A stretch of DNA of 64,000 nucleotides from Shewanella sp. OMA3-2 (lineage in GTDB: Bacteria > Pseudomonadota > Gammaproteobacteria > Enterobacterales > Shewanellaceae). The stretch spans positions 3,236,001 to 3,300,000 of the forward strand of contig NZ_CP090974.1 in the NCBI RefSeq assembly GCF_021513195.1, read 5' to 3'. The position numbers and the translations under genes are program-made. How positions within the stretch are numbered: the stretch's first letter is position 1; each line of letters opens with the position of its first letter. This document shows, piece after piece, positions 38,697 through 48,729 of the stretch. A model generated the notes under the pieces. It was not told where the DNA came from. It did no database searches and worked only from the letters and a program-made list of their open reading frames with translations.

Positions 38697-40794
38697 CTAT
38701 TGGCCAACTGATGAAACAATACGTATCTGCTTCTCATCTGGGATTTCTTGATACGAAATCACCCTTAAATTTGGAATAGTGTACTTAACAAATCGTGACA
38801 GAGTTGAACGTAGCATACCTGATGTCAATAAAATGGCTGGCTGACCGACCATCTCTTGTTTCTGTGAAGCATCAAGTAATGACTGCTGCATGCGTTCTGC
38901 AAGGCCCGGTTCAATATTTGGCCCCTCTCCCCCTGTCGCTTGCATAGACTTATGCAACATCTGTTCCAACTCTGGAGCCAAAGTAATGACGGGGATCTCT
39001 AATTCTGGTCCGGATATTTCTTGTACAATCATACGTTTTAACGCTATTCGTACTGCAGCGGTTAACACTTCAGTATCATTGCTTTTCGTACCGTATTCTA
39101 GCAAAGTTTGTACTATGGTGCGTAAGTCGCGTACAGACACGCCTTCATTTAATAGATTTTGCATTACTTTAACCACATGACCTAGTGACATGACATCCGG
39201 AATAAAGCCATCAACCAGTTTTGGTGATTGCTTGGCAAGCATATCCATTAATTGTTGTACTTCCTCATACCCTAATAACTTAGCAGCATTGTTGCTCAGT
39301 AATTGGCTGATATGGGTCGCAACTACGGTCGCAGTGTCTACAACGGTATAGCCTAATGTCTGTGCATGCTCACGTTGCTCTGGTGCAATCCAAACTGCTT
39401 CTAAACCAAAAGCAGGATCAGTGGTTTCTATACCATCAAGTTTGCCGTAGACTTGCCCTGGATTAATGGCTAACTCGCAATCATGTCTGACTTCAGCTTC
39501 ACCGACAACAACACCCATTAAATGAATACGATATGAATTTGGCGATAAATCTAGATTGTCACGAATATGCACTGCTGGTACTAGAAAACCTAATTCTTGT
39601 GACAGTTTTTTACGCACACCTTTAATGCGACTTAATAGTTCGCCACCTTGGCCTTTATCGACAAGTGGGATCAGTCTATATCCTACCTCTAAACCGATAG
39701 TGTCAACGTGACGAACATCATCCCAACTTAAGTCTTTTGGCTCTTTATCTTTGATATCTGGCGGCCCTTTTTTGATTAATTCTAACGCCACTGATTTTTT
39801 TTCATTAATCCGTTTCTGTACTAAATAAGCAGTCGCGGCGGTAATCAAGGCAAAGCTGATAAAGGCAACATGCGGCATACCCGGCACAATCCCCATAACA
39901 AATAATAAACCGGCTGCAATAGCTAACGATTTGGGCTTATCAAACATCTGACTCATCATCATCTGGCCCATATCACCAGACTCATTTTGACGAGTCACCA
40001 TTAACGCCGCTGCGATAGACAGTAATAACCCAGGTATTTGCGCGACTAGACCATCACCTATGGTGAGTAGAGTATAAACTTCAACTGCACTTGAAAAGTC
40101 GAGTCCATGTTGGATCATACCAATAATAAATCCGCCTAACATATTGATAACCAATATCATAATACCGGCTATCGCATCCCCTTTAACAAATTTTGATGCA
40201 CCGTCCATCGCACCATAAAAATCTGCTTCCAGGTCACTTCTTCACGGCGAATACGGGCTTGATCTTGGTTTAAAATACCTGCGTTCAAATCAGCATCAAT
40301 GGCCATCTGTTTACCGGCATCGCATCCAAAGTAAAACGTGCACTAACCTCAGAAATACGGCCAGCACCTTTAGTTACAACAGCAAAGTTGATAATAATTA
40401 AGATTAAAAAGACTACTAAACCAACAGCATAGTTACCACCAATCACTACAGAGCCGAAGGCTTCAATGACTTTACCGGCAGCGTCTCCACCATTATGGCC
40501 TTCCAATAATACCACTCGCGTTGAAGCCACGTTTAATGCAAGTCTAAGCAAGGTTGCCACTAAAAGTACCGTTGGAAAAGCGGCAAAGTCGAGGGGTCTG
40601 TCGGTATAAATAGCAACAAGCAACACGACCAAGGCCAGTGCAATATTGAATGAAAACAAAATATCTAATAAGAATGGCGGGATCGGTAAAACAATCATCC
40701 CTAAAGCCGCCAACACTAATAGTGGCGTACCAATACCTTTAAAGGTTGATGGTCGGATTTGTTTGAACTGCCCGAAAACTGCTTTTACATCCAT
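38697..40794 (-). CDS. flhA: flagellar export gate protein FlhA (two frameshifts)
   Basis: The large export-gate protein of the flagellar type III system. Membrane helices fill the first half (PLLVLAALGMIVLPIPPFLL and onward), and the C-terminal cytoplasmic domain (ELEIPVITLAPELEQMLHKS) docks chaperone-substrate complexes. The frame breaks twice. At 40314-40317 the coding strand reads ATGCCGGTAAAC where one more G gives DAMPGKQMA. At 40229-40230 ACCTGGAAG needs one more G to give EADFYGAMDG. With both added the gene is 700 codons including stop, 699 residues, a normal FlhA. Two disruptions in one conserved gene are much more likely to be base-calling errors. Confidence 0.9.
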
Positions 40795-40841
40795 TCGCGA
40801 AAGCCTTTTACTGATGAATTTTTGACGCGTATAGCCAAAAC

Positions 40842-40859
40842 AGCAAGAATTAAGCCAAC
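40842..40859 (-). promoter_or_regulatory. sigma-54 promoter for flhA operon
   Basis: On the minus strand TTGGCTTAATTCTTGCT has GG and GC exactly 10 bases apart, the -24/-12 form. It lies about 50 bases before flhA. Confidence 0.75.
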
Positions 40860-40928
40860 TACAAACGACTGCATTAATTTTGTATTATAATTTCCCTGCT
40901 ACGATTGAAAAACAAACAAAAAATACTG

Positions 40929-42062
40929 TTAATGCTTTAAATCATCGGGAATGGGCTGTTTTAACGGGACTGGTGTTGGGCGACGCCCCTTACCTTTCTG
41001 ATACTGCTTTAGCTGAAATACGTATGCGAGCACTTGAGCAACCGCAGTAAATAAGCCCTCTGGCACTTGTTGGTCTACTTTAGTTGTATGATAAATCGCC
41101 CTTGCTAGGGGCGGTGCTGAAACAATTGCAACGTTATGCTCTCGAGCGATTTCACGGATTTTAAATGCGACATCATCAACCCCTTTAGCAAGTAAAAATG
41201 GTGCAGAAGAACGGACGACATCGTATTTAACCGCCACAGCATAATGCTCAGGGTTCACCACTATAACATCGGCATTGGGCACTTCAGCCATCATCCTTCT
41301 TTGCGCCATTTCTCGTTGCATTTGTCTGACGCGGCCTTTCACCTCTGGTTGACCTTCTGAATCTTTATATTCGTCTTTAATTTCTTGTTTAGTCATTTTA
41401 AGTTGTTTATTGTGGTTCCAGATTTGAAACGGCACATCTATAACTACAATGATGAGCATCGACGAACACAACAGAATAAACATCCACACTAACAAATCTA
41501 AAGCATGGTAAACGTTGCCAGGTAAATGGTCGTTAGACAACATTAAAATATCGTAAAAATAGACTTTTAGCAGGAAATAAGCCGCAACGGCTACCACTGA
41601 AAATTTAGCAATGCCTTTAGTTAACTCCACCAACGCCTGCATACCAAACATACGCTTAAATCCACTGGCGGGATTCATTTTACTGCCTTTAGGCATAAAC
41701 GCTTTGACAGAAAAAGACAAACCGCCTAGGGCAATATTTCCAAGAAATGACACAAAAGCAAGTAAAGCAATAAAACTGACCAAAGGCCACGCAAGCTCAT
41801 TTCCCACCACGCCCCATACTCGGAACATCGAGTTTGTATCAAAAATTTGATCTCGCTCCATGGTAAAAATTTGTTTCATTATACTATACAAACTTTTGGC
41901 GATAGCGGGTCCAGTCATGGCAAAGCCAACCGATGCAGCAAGTAATACCGCAGCTGTCCCTAACTCTTTAGAACGAGCAACTTGACCTTTTTCACGCGCC
42001 TGCTCAAGGCGCTTACTGGTAGGCTCCTCTGTGCGTTCTTGACCACTATCAGCTTCTGCCAT
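40929..42062 (-). CDS. flhB: flagellar export switch protein FlhB
   Basis: An inner-membrane export component that switches substrate class after autocleavage. It has 377 residues with four membrane segments (about 35-210) and a cytoplasmic C-domain. The cleavage motif reads NPEH at residues 270-273 (VVNPEHYAVAVKYD) rather than the common NPTH; the N-P bond itself is present. It starts ten bases after fliR. Confidence 0.94.
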   Translation of the reverse strand: MAEADSGQERTEEPTSKRLEQAREKGQVARSKELGTAAVLLAASVGFAMTGPAIAKSLYSIMKQIFTMERDQIFDTNSMFRVWGVVGNELAWPLVSFIALLAFVSFLGNIALGGLSFSVKAFMPKGSKMNPASGFKRMFGMQALVELTKGIAKFSVVAVAAYFLLKVYFYDILMLSNDHLPGNVYHALDLLVWMFILLCSSMLIIVVIDVPFQIWNHNKQLKMTKQEIKDEYKDSEGQPEVKGRVRQMQREMAQRRMMAEVPNADVIVVNPEHYAVAVKYDVVRSSAPFLLAKGVDDVAFKIREIAREHNVAIVSAPPLARAIYHTTKVDQQVPEGLFTAVAQVLAYVFQLKQYQKGKGRRPTPVPLKQPIPDDLKH

Positions 42063-42071
42063 TTACAGTCC

Positions 42072-42875
42072 TTAAAAAGCTACATCACCATCAATTTGGC
42101 ATTGCAGCTGTAAAATATCACACATCAATAATTGGGCAGCTAACCATACTTCATCAAAATGCGCCATGATAGGCCCTAATGTTAGCCAAAGTATCAATAA
42201 ACCGCTAACCATAGTGACCGGAAAACCTATCGAAAAGATGTTTAACTGTGGTGATGCTCGAGTCATTACTCCAAAGGACAAATTGATCAACAATAACGCT
42301 ACAATCGCTGAAATCGACATGGTTAATGCTGCACCAAACATGTAAGACCCCCACTCAGCTAGACTTTTATAGGTGGTAATATTAATCCCTTCGGTCGAAA
42401 CGGGGATCGTTTCAAAGCTGGCGACAATCATTCTAAACATCAGCAAGTGACCGTCAACGGCTAAGAATATTAACGTCGCAAGTAACAAGAATATATTACC
42501 CACCACTGGAGTTTGTTCCCCAGAGCCTGGATCAACCATAGATGCAAACCCCAAGCTGGTTTGCATACCAATGACTTGCCCTGTCAGCACAAATGTTTGC
42601 ATCATCATCAAACTGACAAACCCCATCGCGGTGCCAATTAAAAGCTGCTGTAAAGTGATAAAGACGGAGCTAAGTGCAAATAACTCTACATTTTCGACAG
42701 GGGGAAGAACCGGAACGATGGCAAAGGTGAAAGCCATTGAGAACAACAATCTGACACGGGAGGGAGTTGTATTAGCACCAAAGACTGTCATGGTCATTAG
42801 CATGGCTGAAATACGAAAAAGCGGCCATAGATACATGGCAATTGTCTGACTGATTTCATCAAACAATATTTCCAT
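42072..42875 (-). CDS. fliR: flagellar export protein FliR
   Basis: A core gate component with about six membrane helices in 267 residues. Family text includes ALSSVFITLQQLLIGTAMGF and QVIGMQTSLGFASMVDPGSG with PVVGNIFLLLATLIFLAVDG. It begins four bases after fliQ. Confidence 0.94.
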   Translation of the reverse strand: MEILFDEISQTIAMYLWPLFRISAMLMTMTVFGANTTPSRVRLLFSMAFTFAIVPVLPPVENVELFALSSVFITLQQLLIGTAMGFVSLMMMQTFVLTGQVIGMQTSLGFASMVDPGSGEQTPVVGNIFLLLATLIFLAVDGHLLMFRMIVASFETIPVSTEGINITTYKSLAEWGSYMFGAALTMSISAIVALLLINLSFGVMTRASPQLNIFSIGFPVTMVSGLLILWLTLGPIMAHFDEVWLAAQLLMCDILQLQCQIDGDVAF

Positions 42876-42879
42876 CGAC

Positions 42880-43149
42880 CTACCCTATCACAACAGGAAT
42901 AAGATTAATCATCTCGAAGAAGAAGTCCATCATAGTTTGTATAAGCCAATGTCCTAAAAACATCAATGCAAATAGCGTGACAAGCAGTCGAGGTAAAAAA
43001 CTTAATGTTTGTTCATTAATTGAGGTAGCAGCTTGAAACACAGCCACCACTAAACCAATGCCTAAACCGGGTAAAATGATCGCTGATACAATCAATACAA
43101 TAATTGACAACGCTTCACGAAAAATATCAATTAAGGACTCGGGAGACAT
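42880..43149 (-). CDS. fliQ: flagellar export protein FliQ
   Basis: A gate component of 89 residues with two membrane helices (IIVLIVSAIILPGLGIGLVV and LLVTLFALMFLGHWL) and the family motif FQAATSINEQTLSFLPRL. It lies between fliP and fliR in the standard order. Confidence 0.94.
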   Translation of the reverse strand: MSPESLIDIFREALSIIVLIVSAIILPGLGIGLVVAVFQAATSINEQTLSFLPRLLVTLFALMFLGHWLIQTMMDFFFEMINLIPVVIG

Positions 43150-43157
43150 ATATTCCC

Positions 43158-43916
43158 CTAAATGCCAAAGCTATTGGCTAAGGTACCCATCACGAGACTC
43201 CAGCCATCGACTAATACAAATAACATGATCTTAAAGGGCAGTGACACAATCATGGGTGACAACATCATCATCCCCATTGCCATCAAAATACTGGCGACCA
43301 CTAAATCTAATACTAAAAAAGGCACAAATAACATAAAGCCAATCTGAAAAGCCGTTTTTAACTCACTGGTAATAAACGCTGGCACGATGACAACCATTGG
43401 AGCCTGCTCAGGAGATTGAATGTCTTTGTAGCCTGAGATCTCAATAAACGTTTTTAAATCTGTGGTTCTTACCTGAGACAGCATAAAAGTTTTAATCGGC
43501 TCTTTTCCTACATCATATGCTTGGGAAAGTGTCATTGATTCATTCATATAGGGCTCTACGGCTTCGGCATAAATTTTATCAAATACGGGTGCCATGATAA
43601 AAAATGTCATAAACATGCTAAGGCCAATTAACACTTGATTTGATGGTGTTTGTTGTAAGCCTAATGCTTGACGAAGAATAGATAACACCACAATAATGCG
43701 GGTAAATGAGGTTAGCATTATCACCATTGCAGGAATAAAGCTCATGGCGGTCATCAGCAATAATATTTGCATGGTAACCGAATACTCTGTGGCACCGTCG
43801 GCACCTGTAGTAACAGTTAAGGCTGGCAACACCCCATCTTGCGCCATGGCACCTGATGACCAAACTGTCACGGTCAACATCAGTGACCAGAGTATTGCTT
43901 GAAACACTTTACTCAT
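43158..43916 (-). CDS. fliP: flagellar export protein FliP
   Basis: A pentameric core of the export gate. The 252 residues begin with a cleavable signal ([20 protein letters not shown]), then [39 protein letters not shown], and the C-terminal [19 protein letters not shown] start at ATG 43916, which overlaps the fliO end by eight bases; a longer reading adds 19 residues inside fliO. Confidence 0.94.
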   Translation of the reverse strand: MSKVFQAILWSLMLTVTVWSSGAMAQDGVLPALTVTTGADGATEYSVTMQILLLMTAMSFIPAMVIMLTSFTRIIVVLSILRQALGLQQTPSNQVLIGLSMFMTFFIMAPVFDKIYAEAVEPYMNESMTLSQAYDVGKEPIKTFMLSQVRTTDLKTFIEISGYKDIQSPEQAPMVVIVPAFITSELKTAFQIGFMLFVPFLVLDLVVASILMAMGMMMLSPMIVSLPFKIMLFVLVDGWSLVMGTLANSFGI

Positions 43917-44331
43917 GGTGACTTTCCTTAGCTTGTTGTAGGTTTTGGGCAAATAAATCAGTAGAGGCTGCAATGGGGCTTACAAGTTTATCGATTAAAT
44001 TAATTTGTTGCGCTGTGATACCGAGTAAATACTGCTGTTGATTAATTTCAACGATCATCAATTTCTCTTTTTGACCAACCTGTGTCATCGCAATCGTCTT
44101 TATAATCGCATTCTGACTCGGAACCAGATTGAGTTTCTTAACGATATAAGCAAGCAATATAATAAGCGCAACCACCACTATCAGACCACCGAGCATGTTT
44201 GCTAAAGTAGAAACTGTACTGGTGTTATTATTTACCGATGTACTGACATCAGCTACAGGTAATACTTGCGCTGTTGTGATGGCATTAGATAAAGCAACAA
44301 TTAGGTATGACACGGTGAATCCTTGAGCCAT
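43909..44331 (-). CDS. fliO: flagellar export accessory protein FliO
   Basis: A small membrane protein that assists FliP assembly. It has 140 residues: a signal-like N-terminus, a periplasmic Ser/Thr stretch, one membrane helix ([19 protein letters not shown]) and a cytoplasmic domain with the FliO pattern ([22 protein letters not shown]). The ribosome binding site AAGTGA is inside one arm of a 10-bp inverted repeat (44334-44380), so translation may be gated. Confidence 0.9.
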   Translation of the reverse strand: MAQGFTVSYLIVALSNAITTAQVLPVADVSTSVNNNTSTVSTLANMLGGLIVVVALIILLAYIVKKLNLVPSQNAIIKTIAMTQVGQKEKLMIVEINQQQYLLGITAQQINLIDKLVSPIAASTDLFAQNLQQAKESHHE

Positions 44332-44333
44332 AT

Positions 44334-44380
44334 GTCACTTAAGCGATAACGTTACAATAAATGCTAAACACTTAAGTGAC
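44334..44380 (-). promoter_or_regulatory. inverted repeat covering the fliO ribosome binding site
   Basis: GTCACTTAAG (44334-44343) and CTTAAGTGAC (44371-44380) are perfect inverted repeats 27 bases apart, immediately before the fliO ATG. In the mRNA the stem would hide the AAGTGA site. Confidence 0.5.
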
Positions 44381-44443
44381 CATTTATGATTAAAGAGCAA
44401 TATAAAAAGGCTGTAAAAATAAACTCAATAAACATTATCAATG

Positions 44444-44827
44444 TTATTTTAGTTTTTTAATGCGCTCAGTTTGGCTGATAACATCGGTCAGTCGGATACC
44501 AAATTTATCATTAACTACCACCACTTCTCCGTGGGCGATTAAGGTGCCGTTAACCATAACATCTAATGGTTCACCAGCCACTCGGTCTAGCTCAACAACT
44601 GAACCTTGGTTAAGTTGAAGTAAGTTACGAATGCTGATAAAACTGCGTCCCACTTCCATTGAGATAGTCACAGGAATATCTAAAATAGAATCTAACTTAG
44701 CCGCATCTTCTTTAGAAATCGGCTTTGAATCATCAACTAATTCATCAAGTTTAACTTGTTCAGCCTCTTCAATTGCTTGCTCAGCCATTGCTGCTGCCCA
44801 ATCATCGCCGGTATCTTCTGTGCTCAT
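44444..44827 (-). CDS. fliN: flagellar motor switch protein FliN
   Basis: Part of the C-ring. The 127 residues have a charged N-terminus and a SpoA domain: LDIPVTISMEVGRSFISIRN, LNQGSVVELDRVAGEPLDVM and VNDKFGIRLTDVISQTERI. It follows fliM by ten bases. Confidence 0.95.
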   Translation of the reverse strand: MSTEDTGDDWAAAMAEQAIEEAEQVKLDELVDDSKPISKEDAAKLDSILDIPVTISMEVGRSFISIRNLLQLNQGSVVELDRVAGEPLDVMVNGTLIAHGEVVVVNDKFGIRLTDVISQTERIKKLK

Positions 44828-44837
44828 TTACTTCACC

Positions 44838-45866
44838 TTATAATTCTGAAATATCACGCGACTTGCCTTTGCGTGTGACCAATTGCAACTCAGACTTCAC
44901 TGTTTCGGGTCGTGCGATTTTCTCACTAATTTTTAACGCTAAATTATCGCGTGAACGCCCCAATTTACACCGGTAAGTGGGTAAATCTTCGATACGCATC
45001 ATAATATGTTCAGGTAGTTCTATCGGAATAATATCACCTGCTTTAAATCCCATCACATCGCGAAGCGTCACTTCGTGCTCAATAATATTGGCATCAAAAC
45101 CCACTTTGACATCCATTATTTCATCACGTAATGCCTGAGACCAACGCATATCGGTGTCTTGTTTATCACTTTGTACGCCCGCGTCAAGTAATTCACGTAT
45201 CGGCTCTATCATCGAATAAGGCAACGTGATGTGGAAATCTCCACCACCGCCGTCTACTTCAATATGGAAAGAGTTAATCACCACCACTTCTGTCGGACTA
45301 ACAATGTTAGCCATCGCGGGGTTAACCTCAGAGTCCAAATATTCGAACTCAACATCCATAACGGGTGCCCAAGCATCCTTGTAATCTTCAAAAATAATTT
45401 TCAATAGTAACTGAACAATTCTTCGCTCTGTTGGGGTAAATTCACGACCTTCAATTTTTGCATGGAATCGACCATCGCCACCAAAAAAATTGTCCACTAA
45501 GATGAAGACTAAGCGTGCTTCCATGGTAATGAGTGCGGTTCCTTTTAAAGGACTAAAACGCACCATGTTTAAGCTAGTGGGCACAAATAACGTATGTACG
45601 TACTCGCCAAACTTTAACATTTGTACACCATTAATAGACACTTCTGCCGCTCGACGCATCATGTTAAACATGCTGATCCGCAGATGGCGAGCAAATCGTT
45701 CATTCACAATTTCAAGTGTCGGCATTCGGCCGCGAACGATACGGTCCTGAGACGAGAAGTCATAGGACCGCGCATCTTCGCCACCTATGTCATCGTCATC
45801 ATCATCAACATCATCAACACCATGTAATAGTGCATCAATCTCGTCTTGACTTAATAAATCACTCAC
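44838..45866 (-). CDS. fliM: flagellar motor switch protein FliM
   Basis: The C-ring protein that binds CheY-P. The N-terminal CheY-binding peptide is LLSQDEIDALLHG, followed by an aspartate-rich stretch, a CheC-like middle domain (FGEYVHTLFVPTSLNMVRF, VDNFFGGDGR) and a C-terminal SpoA domain. It has 342 residues. Confidence 0.95.
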   Translation of the reverse strand: MSDLLSQDEIDALLHGVDDVDDDDDDIGGEDARSYDFSSQDRIVRGRMPTLEIVNERFARHLRISMFNMMRRAAEVSINGVQMLKFGEYVHTLFVPTSLNMVRFSPLKGTALITMEARLVFILVDNFFGGDGRFHAKIEGREFTPTERRIVQLLLKIIFEDYKDAWAPVMDVEFEYLDSEVNPAMANIVSPTEVVVINSFHIEVDGGGGDFHITLPYSMIEPIRELLDAGVQSDKQDTDMRWSQALRDEIMDVKVGFDANIIEHEVTLRDVMGFKAGDIIPIELPEHIMMRIEDLPTYRCKLGRSRDNLALKISEKIARPETVKSELQLVTRKGKSRDISEL

Positions 45867-45894
45867 ATGTTCACCTTAACTCTATCCATCTGGA

Positions 45895-46419
45895 TTATTG
45901 CATTACAAAACCAGTAAATAGCACTTTCTCAACAAGAGGTTTTCCAGTTACAGGTTGCAAGGTATTTTGCACACTTAATAACGCCAATTGACGCACTTCG
46001 TCTTTACCCGCTTGTGTACTTAACTTTTGAACATCTGCACCGCTAAATGTAGTTAGTAAAGCATCTTCAATTAATGGAATATGCTTTCTAACAGCTGTTT
46101 CATCATCAGATCCACGCACCATTAATTGCACTTTAATTTCCACTAAACGAGCTCTGTCGACCCCAGGTAGATTAAACAAAAATGGTCTTGGCATAGCGAC
46201 ATAATTTGCTTGACGGGTTGGCGCTTGGGAAGATGATTCGACAACCGAACTGACATCCTCACTTTGCGCTGGTGCTGCTGACTCATCAGAACCTAGAAAA
46301 AACCATGCCCCAGCCCCAATTAATAATGCAACTACTAACCCTATTACACCGAATAGGATTAGTTTTTTCGGTTTTTCCGGTTCACTACTTGCTTCATTAA
46401 GTTCTAATTCTTCAGCCAT
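45895..46419 (-). CDS. fliL: flagellar basal body-associated protein FliL
   Basis: A membrane protein that supports stator function. It has 174 residues: a short cytoplasmic N-terminus, one helix (LILFGVIGLVVALLIGAGAW), an acidic linker and a periplasmic FliL domain (RPFLFNLPGVDRARLVEIKV, KHIPLIEDALLTTFSG). It lies between fliK and fliM. Confidence 0.93.
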   Translation of the reverse strand: MAEELELNEASSEPEKPKKLILFGVIGLVVALLIGAGAWFFLGSDESAAPAQSEDVSSVVESSSQAPTRQANYVAMPRPFLFNLPGVDRARLVEIKVQLMVRGSDDETAVRKHIPLIEDALLTTFSGADVQKLSTQAGKDEVRQLALLSVQNTLQPVTGKPLVEKVLFTGFVMQ

Positions 46420-46536
46420 GGAAATCCCTAAAAAAATTGTACATGTCGATTTTTGCGAATATCGAATAAGGGCAACTTAAAGCGCTTTGTTAGCTTATTA
46501 CCCCTTAAGATAATAATTATGCTATAGATTACCGAC

Positions 46537-48021
46537 TTAAGCGTAATAATCTATACCTGATTGCAAACTCTCTGGATGATTTTGAAACATTGAATGCTCT
46601 ACTGCCGAATTTTCATCCACATCTTGCTGTTCTGCATAGCGACTAGATGAATCTTCAGGTTGTCCATCTCGTCCGCCACCACCTTGAGACACCTGACTGT
46701 CAGTAAGTTGCAACCCCTCTTGTGCCAGCATATCTCTTAGTCTTGGTATCGCTTGTTCAATCAGTTCACGAGTTTGTGACTGCGCTACGTGAAACTGCAC
46801 TTGAGTTTGGTCGCCATTTATCTGAATTTTAACCGTCAAGTGACCTAACTCAGGTGGATCAAGGCGAATTTCCGCTTGTTGAATACCATTACTGACCATA
46901 GTGATCAATTGTTGCTTCATTACAGGTGAAAAACGTTGGATCATCTCCTGCATTTGAACCTGAGGCTCACCCTGCTGCTTTAAAGATAATTGAAACTGCG
47001 GTACTTCACTTTTATGAATAGGGGTAAAACTACTTTGATTCTGAATTGCCTTTATATCAACCGTTTCATCCGAAGTAGTAAATACGTCAATATGTGCTGA
47101 CTTAACTAATTCACTGTCTATATTCATTGATGCTGTAACAGAAGCAGTTTTAAGCGACTCAGCAGAAGCTTGCATTTTCAAGTCAGCCTGCGCCATAGTC
47201 ACTGTATCAAGGACGTTATCAGCACTAGCCGTTTTATTGCCTAGAATATTATCGTTATTTAGACTGGTGACACTGTCTTTAGTGACATTTTTTACCATAT
47301 TGAAGCCTGCGGTAGTAAACGTTGCCATTTGCGCGACTGCTACAGTATCTAATTTAACATCTAAATTTTTATCAGCTAAGTCTACAATAGATTCATCAAG
47401 CACCGGAGCTTGTAAATTATAGTCCTCAATCAGGTTTACTAAATCATCATGGCTCAATGCGATGAGCTGTTCTGTTGATAAAGTTGAAAAATTGCTCAAC
47501 AAATCTTTTTCAGAATGGGATAATGACGCCAAAAATACGTCATTAGGCTCACCTTGAACAGGCAATGGAATAGTATTACTGAAAAGGCCGTTTTCCAATA
47601 ACGTAATATCATCGCTAATTTCACTATCAACGTCATCAATACTAGATAAAACCTGTGTTATAGCATCAAGATCACTGTCATCTGCTGTTTCACTTTCTGC
47701 TTTAACCTCAAATATCGGCAAAATCTTTCCGTCTCCTTTTGACTTATCAAATGCATGCGCCATATCTAGTTGGGCAAAAATAAGCTCAATGTCGGTTTTT
47801 TCTAACGGCTCAGATAGGTCAACATCCATAGTTGTTATTACAGGAGATCCAGACGATTGACTGCCACTGACGAGTTTAGTTGGCTTAAAGGAGGATGTTT
47901 GGCTTGCTTGGTTAAACTCTTCTAAGAATGATTTACTTTCAGATACTTGCATAGCATCTTTAGTCTGTGGGCCTGTAGACTTACTCGTACCAGTTAAGAG
48001 AATATTACTCATCTGTTGCAT
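46537..48021 (-). CDS. fliK: flagellar hook-length control protein FliK
   Basis: Measures hook length and signals FlhB to switch. It has 494 residues, with a long disordered N-terminal part rich in Ser, Asp and Thr, then the conserved C-domain (about 365-455): MVSNGIQQAEIRLDPPELGH, LTVKIQINGDQTQVQFHV and RELIEQAIPRLRDMLAQEGL. Its order between fliJ and fliL is standard and a sigma-54 site precedes it, so this is the main FliK. Confidence 0.92.
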   Translation of the reverse strand: MQQMSNILLTGTSKSTGPQTKDAMQVSESKSFLEEFNQASQTSSFKPTKLVSGSQSSGSPVITTMDVDLSEPLEKTDIELIFAQLDMAHAFDKSKGDGKILPIFEVKAESETADDSDLDAITQVLSSIDDVDSEISDDITLLENGLFSNTIPLPVQGEPNDVFLASLSHSEKDLLSNFSTLSTEQLIALSHDDLVNLIEDYNLQAPVLDESIVDLADKNLDVKLDTVAVAQMATFTTAGFNMVKNVTKDSVTSLNNDNILGNKTASADNVLDTVTMAQADLKMQASAESLKTASVTASMNIDSELVKSAHIDVFTTSDETVDIKAIQNQSSFTPIHKSEVPQFQLSLKQQGEPQVQMQEMIQRFSPVMKQQLITMVSNGIQQAEIRLDPPELGHLTVKIQINGDQTQVQFHVAQSQTRELIEQAIPRLRDMLAQEGLQLTDSQVSQGGGGRDGQPEDSSSRYAEQQDVDENSAVEHSMFQNHPESLQSGIDYYA

Positions 48022-48157
48022 TATATATGCTCCACAAACTCAATCTAAAAAAGGTAATTAATCATCTTTTGTGCATTTAATCTACCGTTTGATAACACGC
48101 TAAACAAAATGTCACTACGCCACTTCAATGACGATTAATTATTACGTAATAGATATT

Positions 48158-48176
48158 AAGCAATAAAAATGCCAAC
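48158..48176 (-). promoter_or_regulatory. sigma-54 promoter for fliK operon
   Basis: On the minus strand GTTGGCATTTTTATTGCTT has GG and GC 10 bases apart. It lies about 140 bases before fliK in the fliJ-fliK gap. Confidence 0.7.
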
Positions 48177-48214
48177 ATAATAATTACAACTAAATTGTCG
48201 CCTAATAAAGAAAA

Positions 48215-48661
48215 TTATTTATTTAAACGCTGGCGAATATACTGTTGCATAGCAAATTCATCTGACATTTTTTGTTCGCGTTTCGTTTCTAAAATTTGTG
48301 CTTTTTCAGCTTTCTGGGCCAGCAACATTTCAATCGCTTTACGTTTTTGCTGTTTTTCAAGCCAATGGGTTTGACGATAACCAATTTGTAGTTCGGCATC
48401 TTGAACCGCAATCACCTGTTGGGTGATTGCGCTATCGACTTGCTTAATAAATTGATGAAATTGATGGTATTGATTGGCACTAATACTTTGCCCTTGCTGG
48501 CTTTTCATTTGCTTCATGTAATCGAGACGGTAATTATTTAGTGCGTCCAACTGACCTTGCCGTTTCTGTTTCTCAAACTGCGCTGACTTAAGCTGCATAG
48601 CCGCTTGATTTTCTGCTTCGGTCGCTAATTTGAGTACTGTTATTAACGGATCACTTGCCAT
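48215..48661 (-). CDS. fliJ: flagellar export chaperone FliJ
   Basis: A coiled-coil protein that escorts substrates and links FliI to FlhA. Its 148 residues are helical and charged throughout, with no membrane segment (LATEAENQAAMQLKSAQFEK, then long Gln/Lys-rich helices). It sits between fliI and fliK. Confidence 0.9.
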   Translation of the reverse strand: MASDPLITVLKLATEAENQAAMQLKSAQFEKQKRQGQLDALNNYRLDYMKQMKSQQGQSISANQYHQFHQFIKQVDSAITQQVIAVQDAELQIGYRQTHWLEKQQKRKAIEMLLAQKAEKAQILETKREQKMSDEFAMQQYIRQRLNK

Positions 48662-48729
48662 AGATTACCTCTTAAGCCTACTGATAAGCCTACTGAATAA
48701 ACCAACAGTATGATAAATCTTAGATTGAA

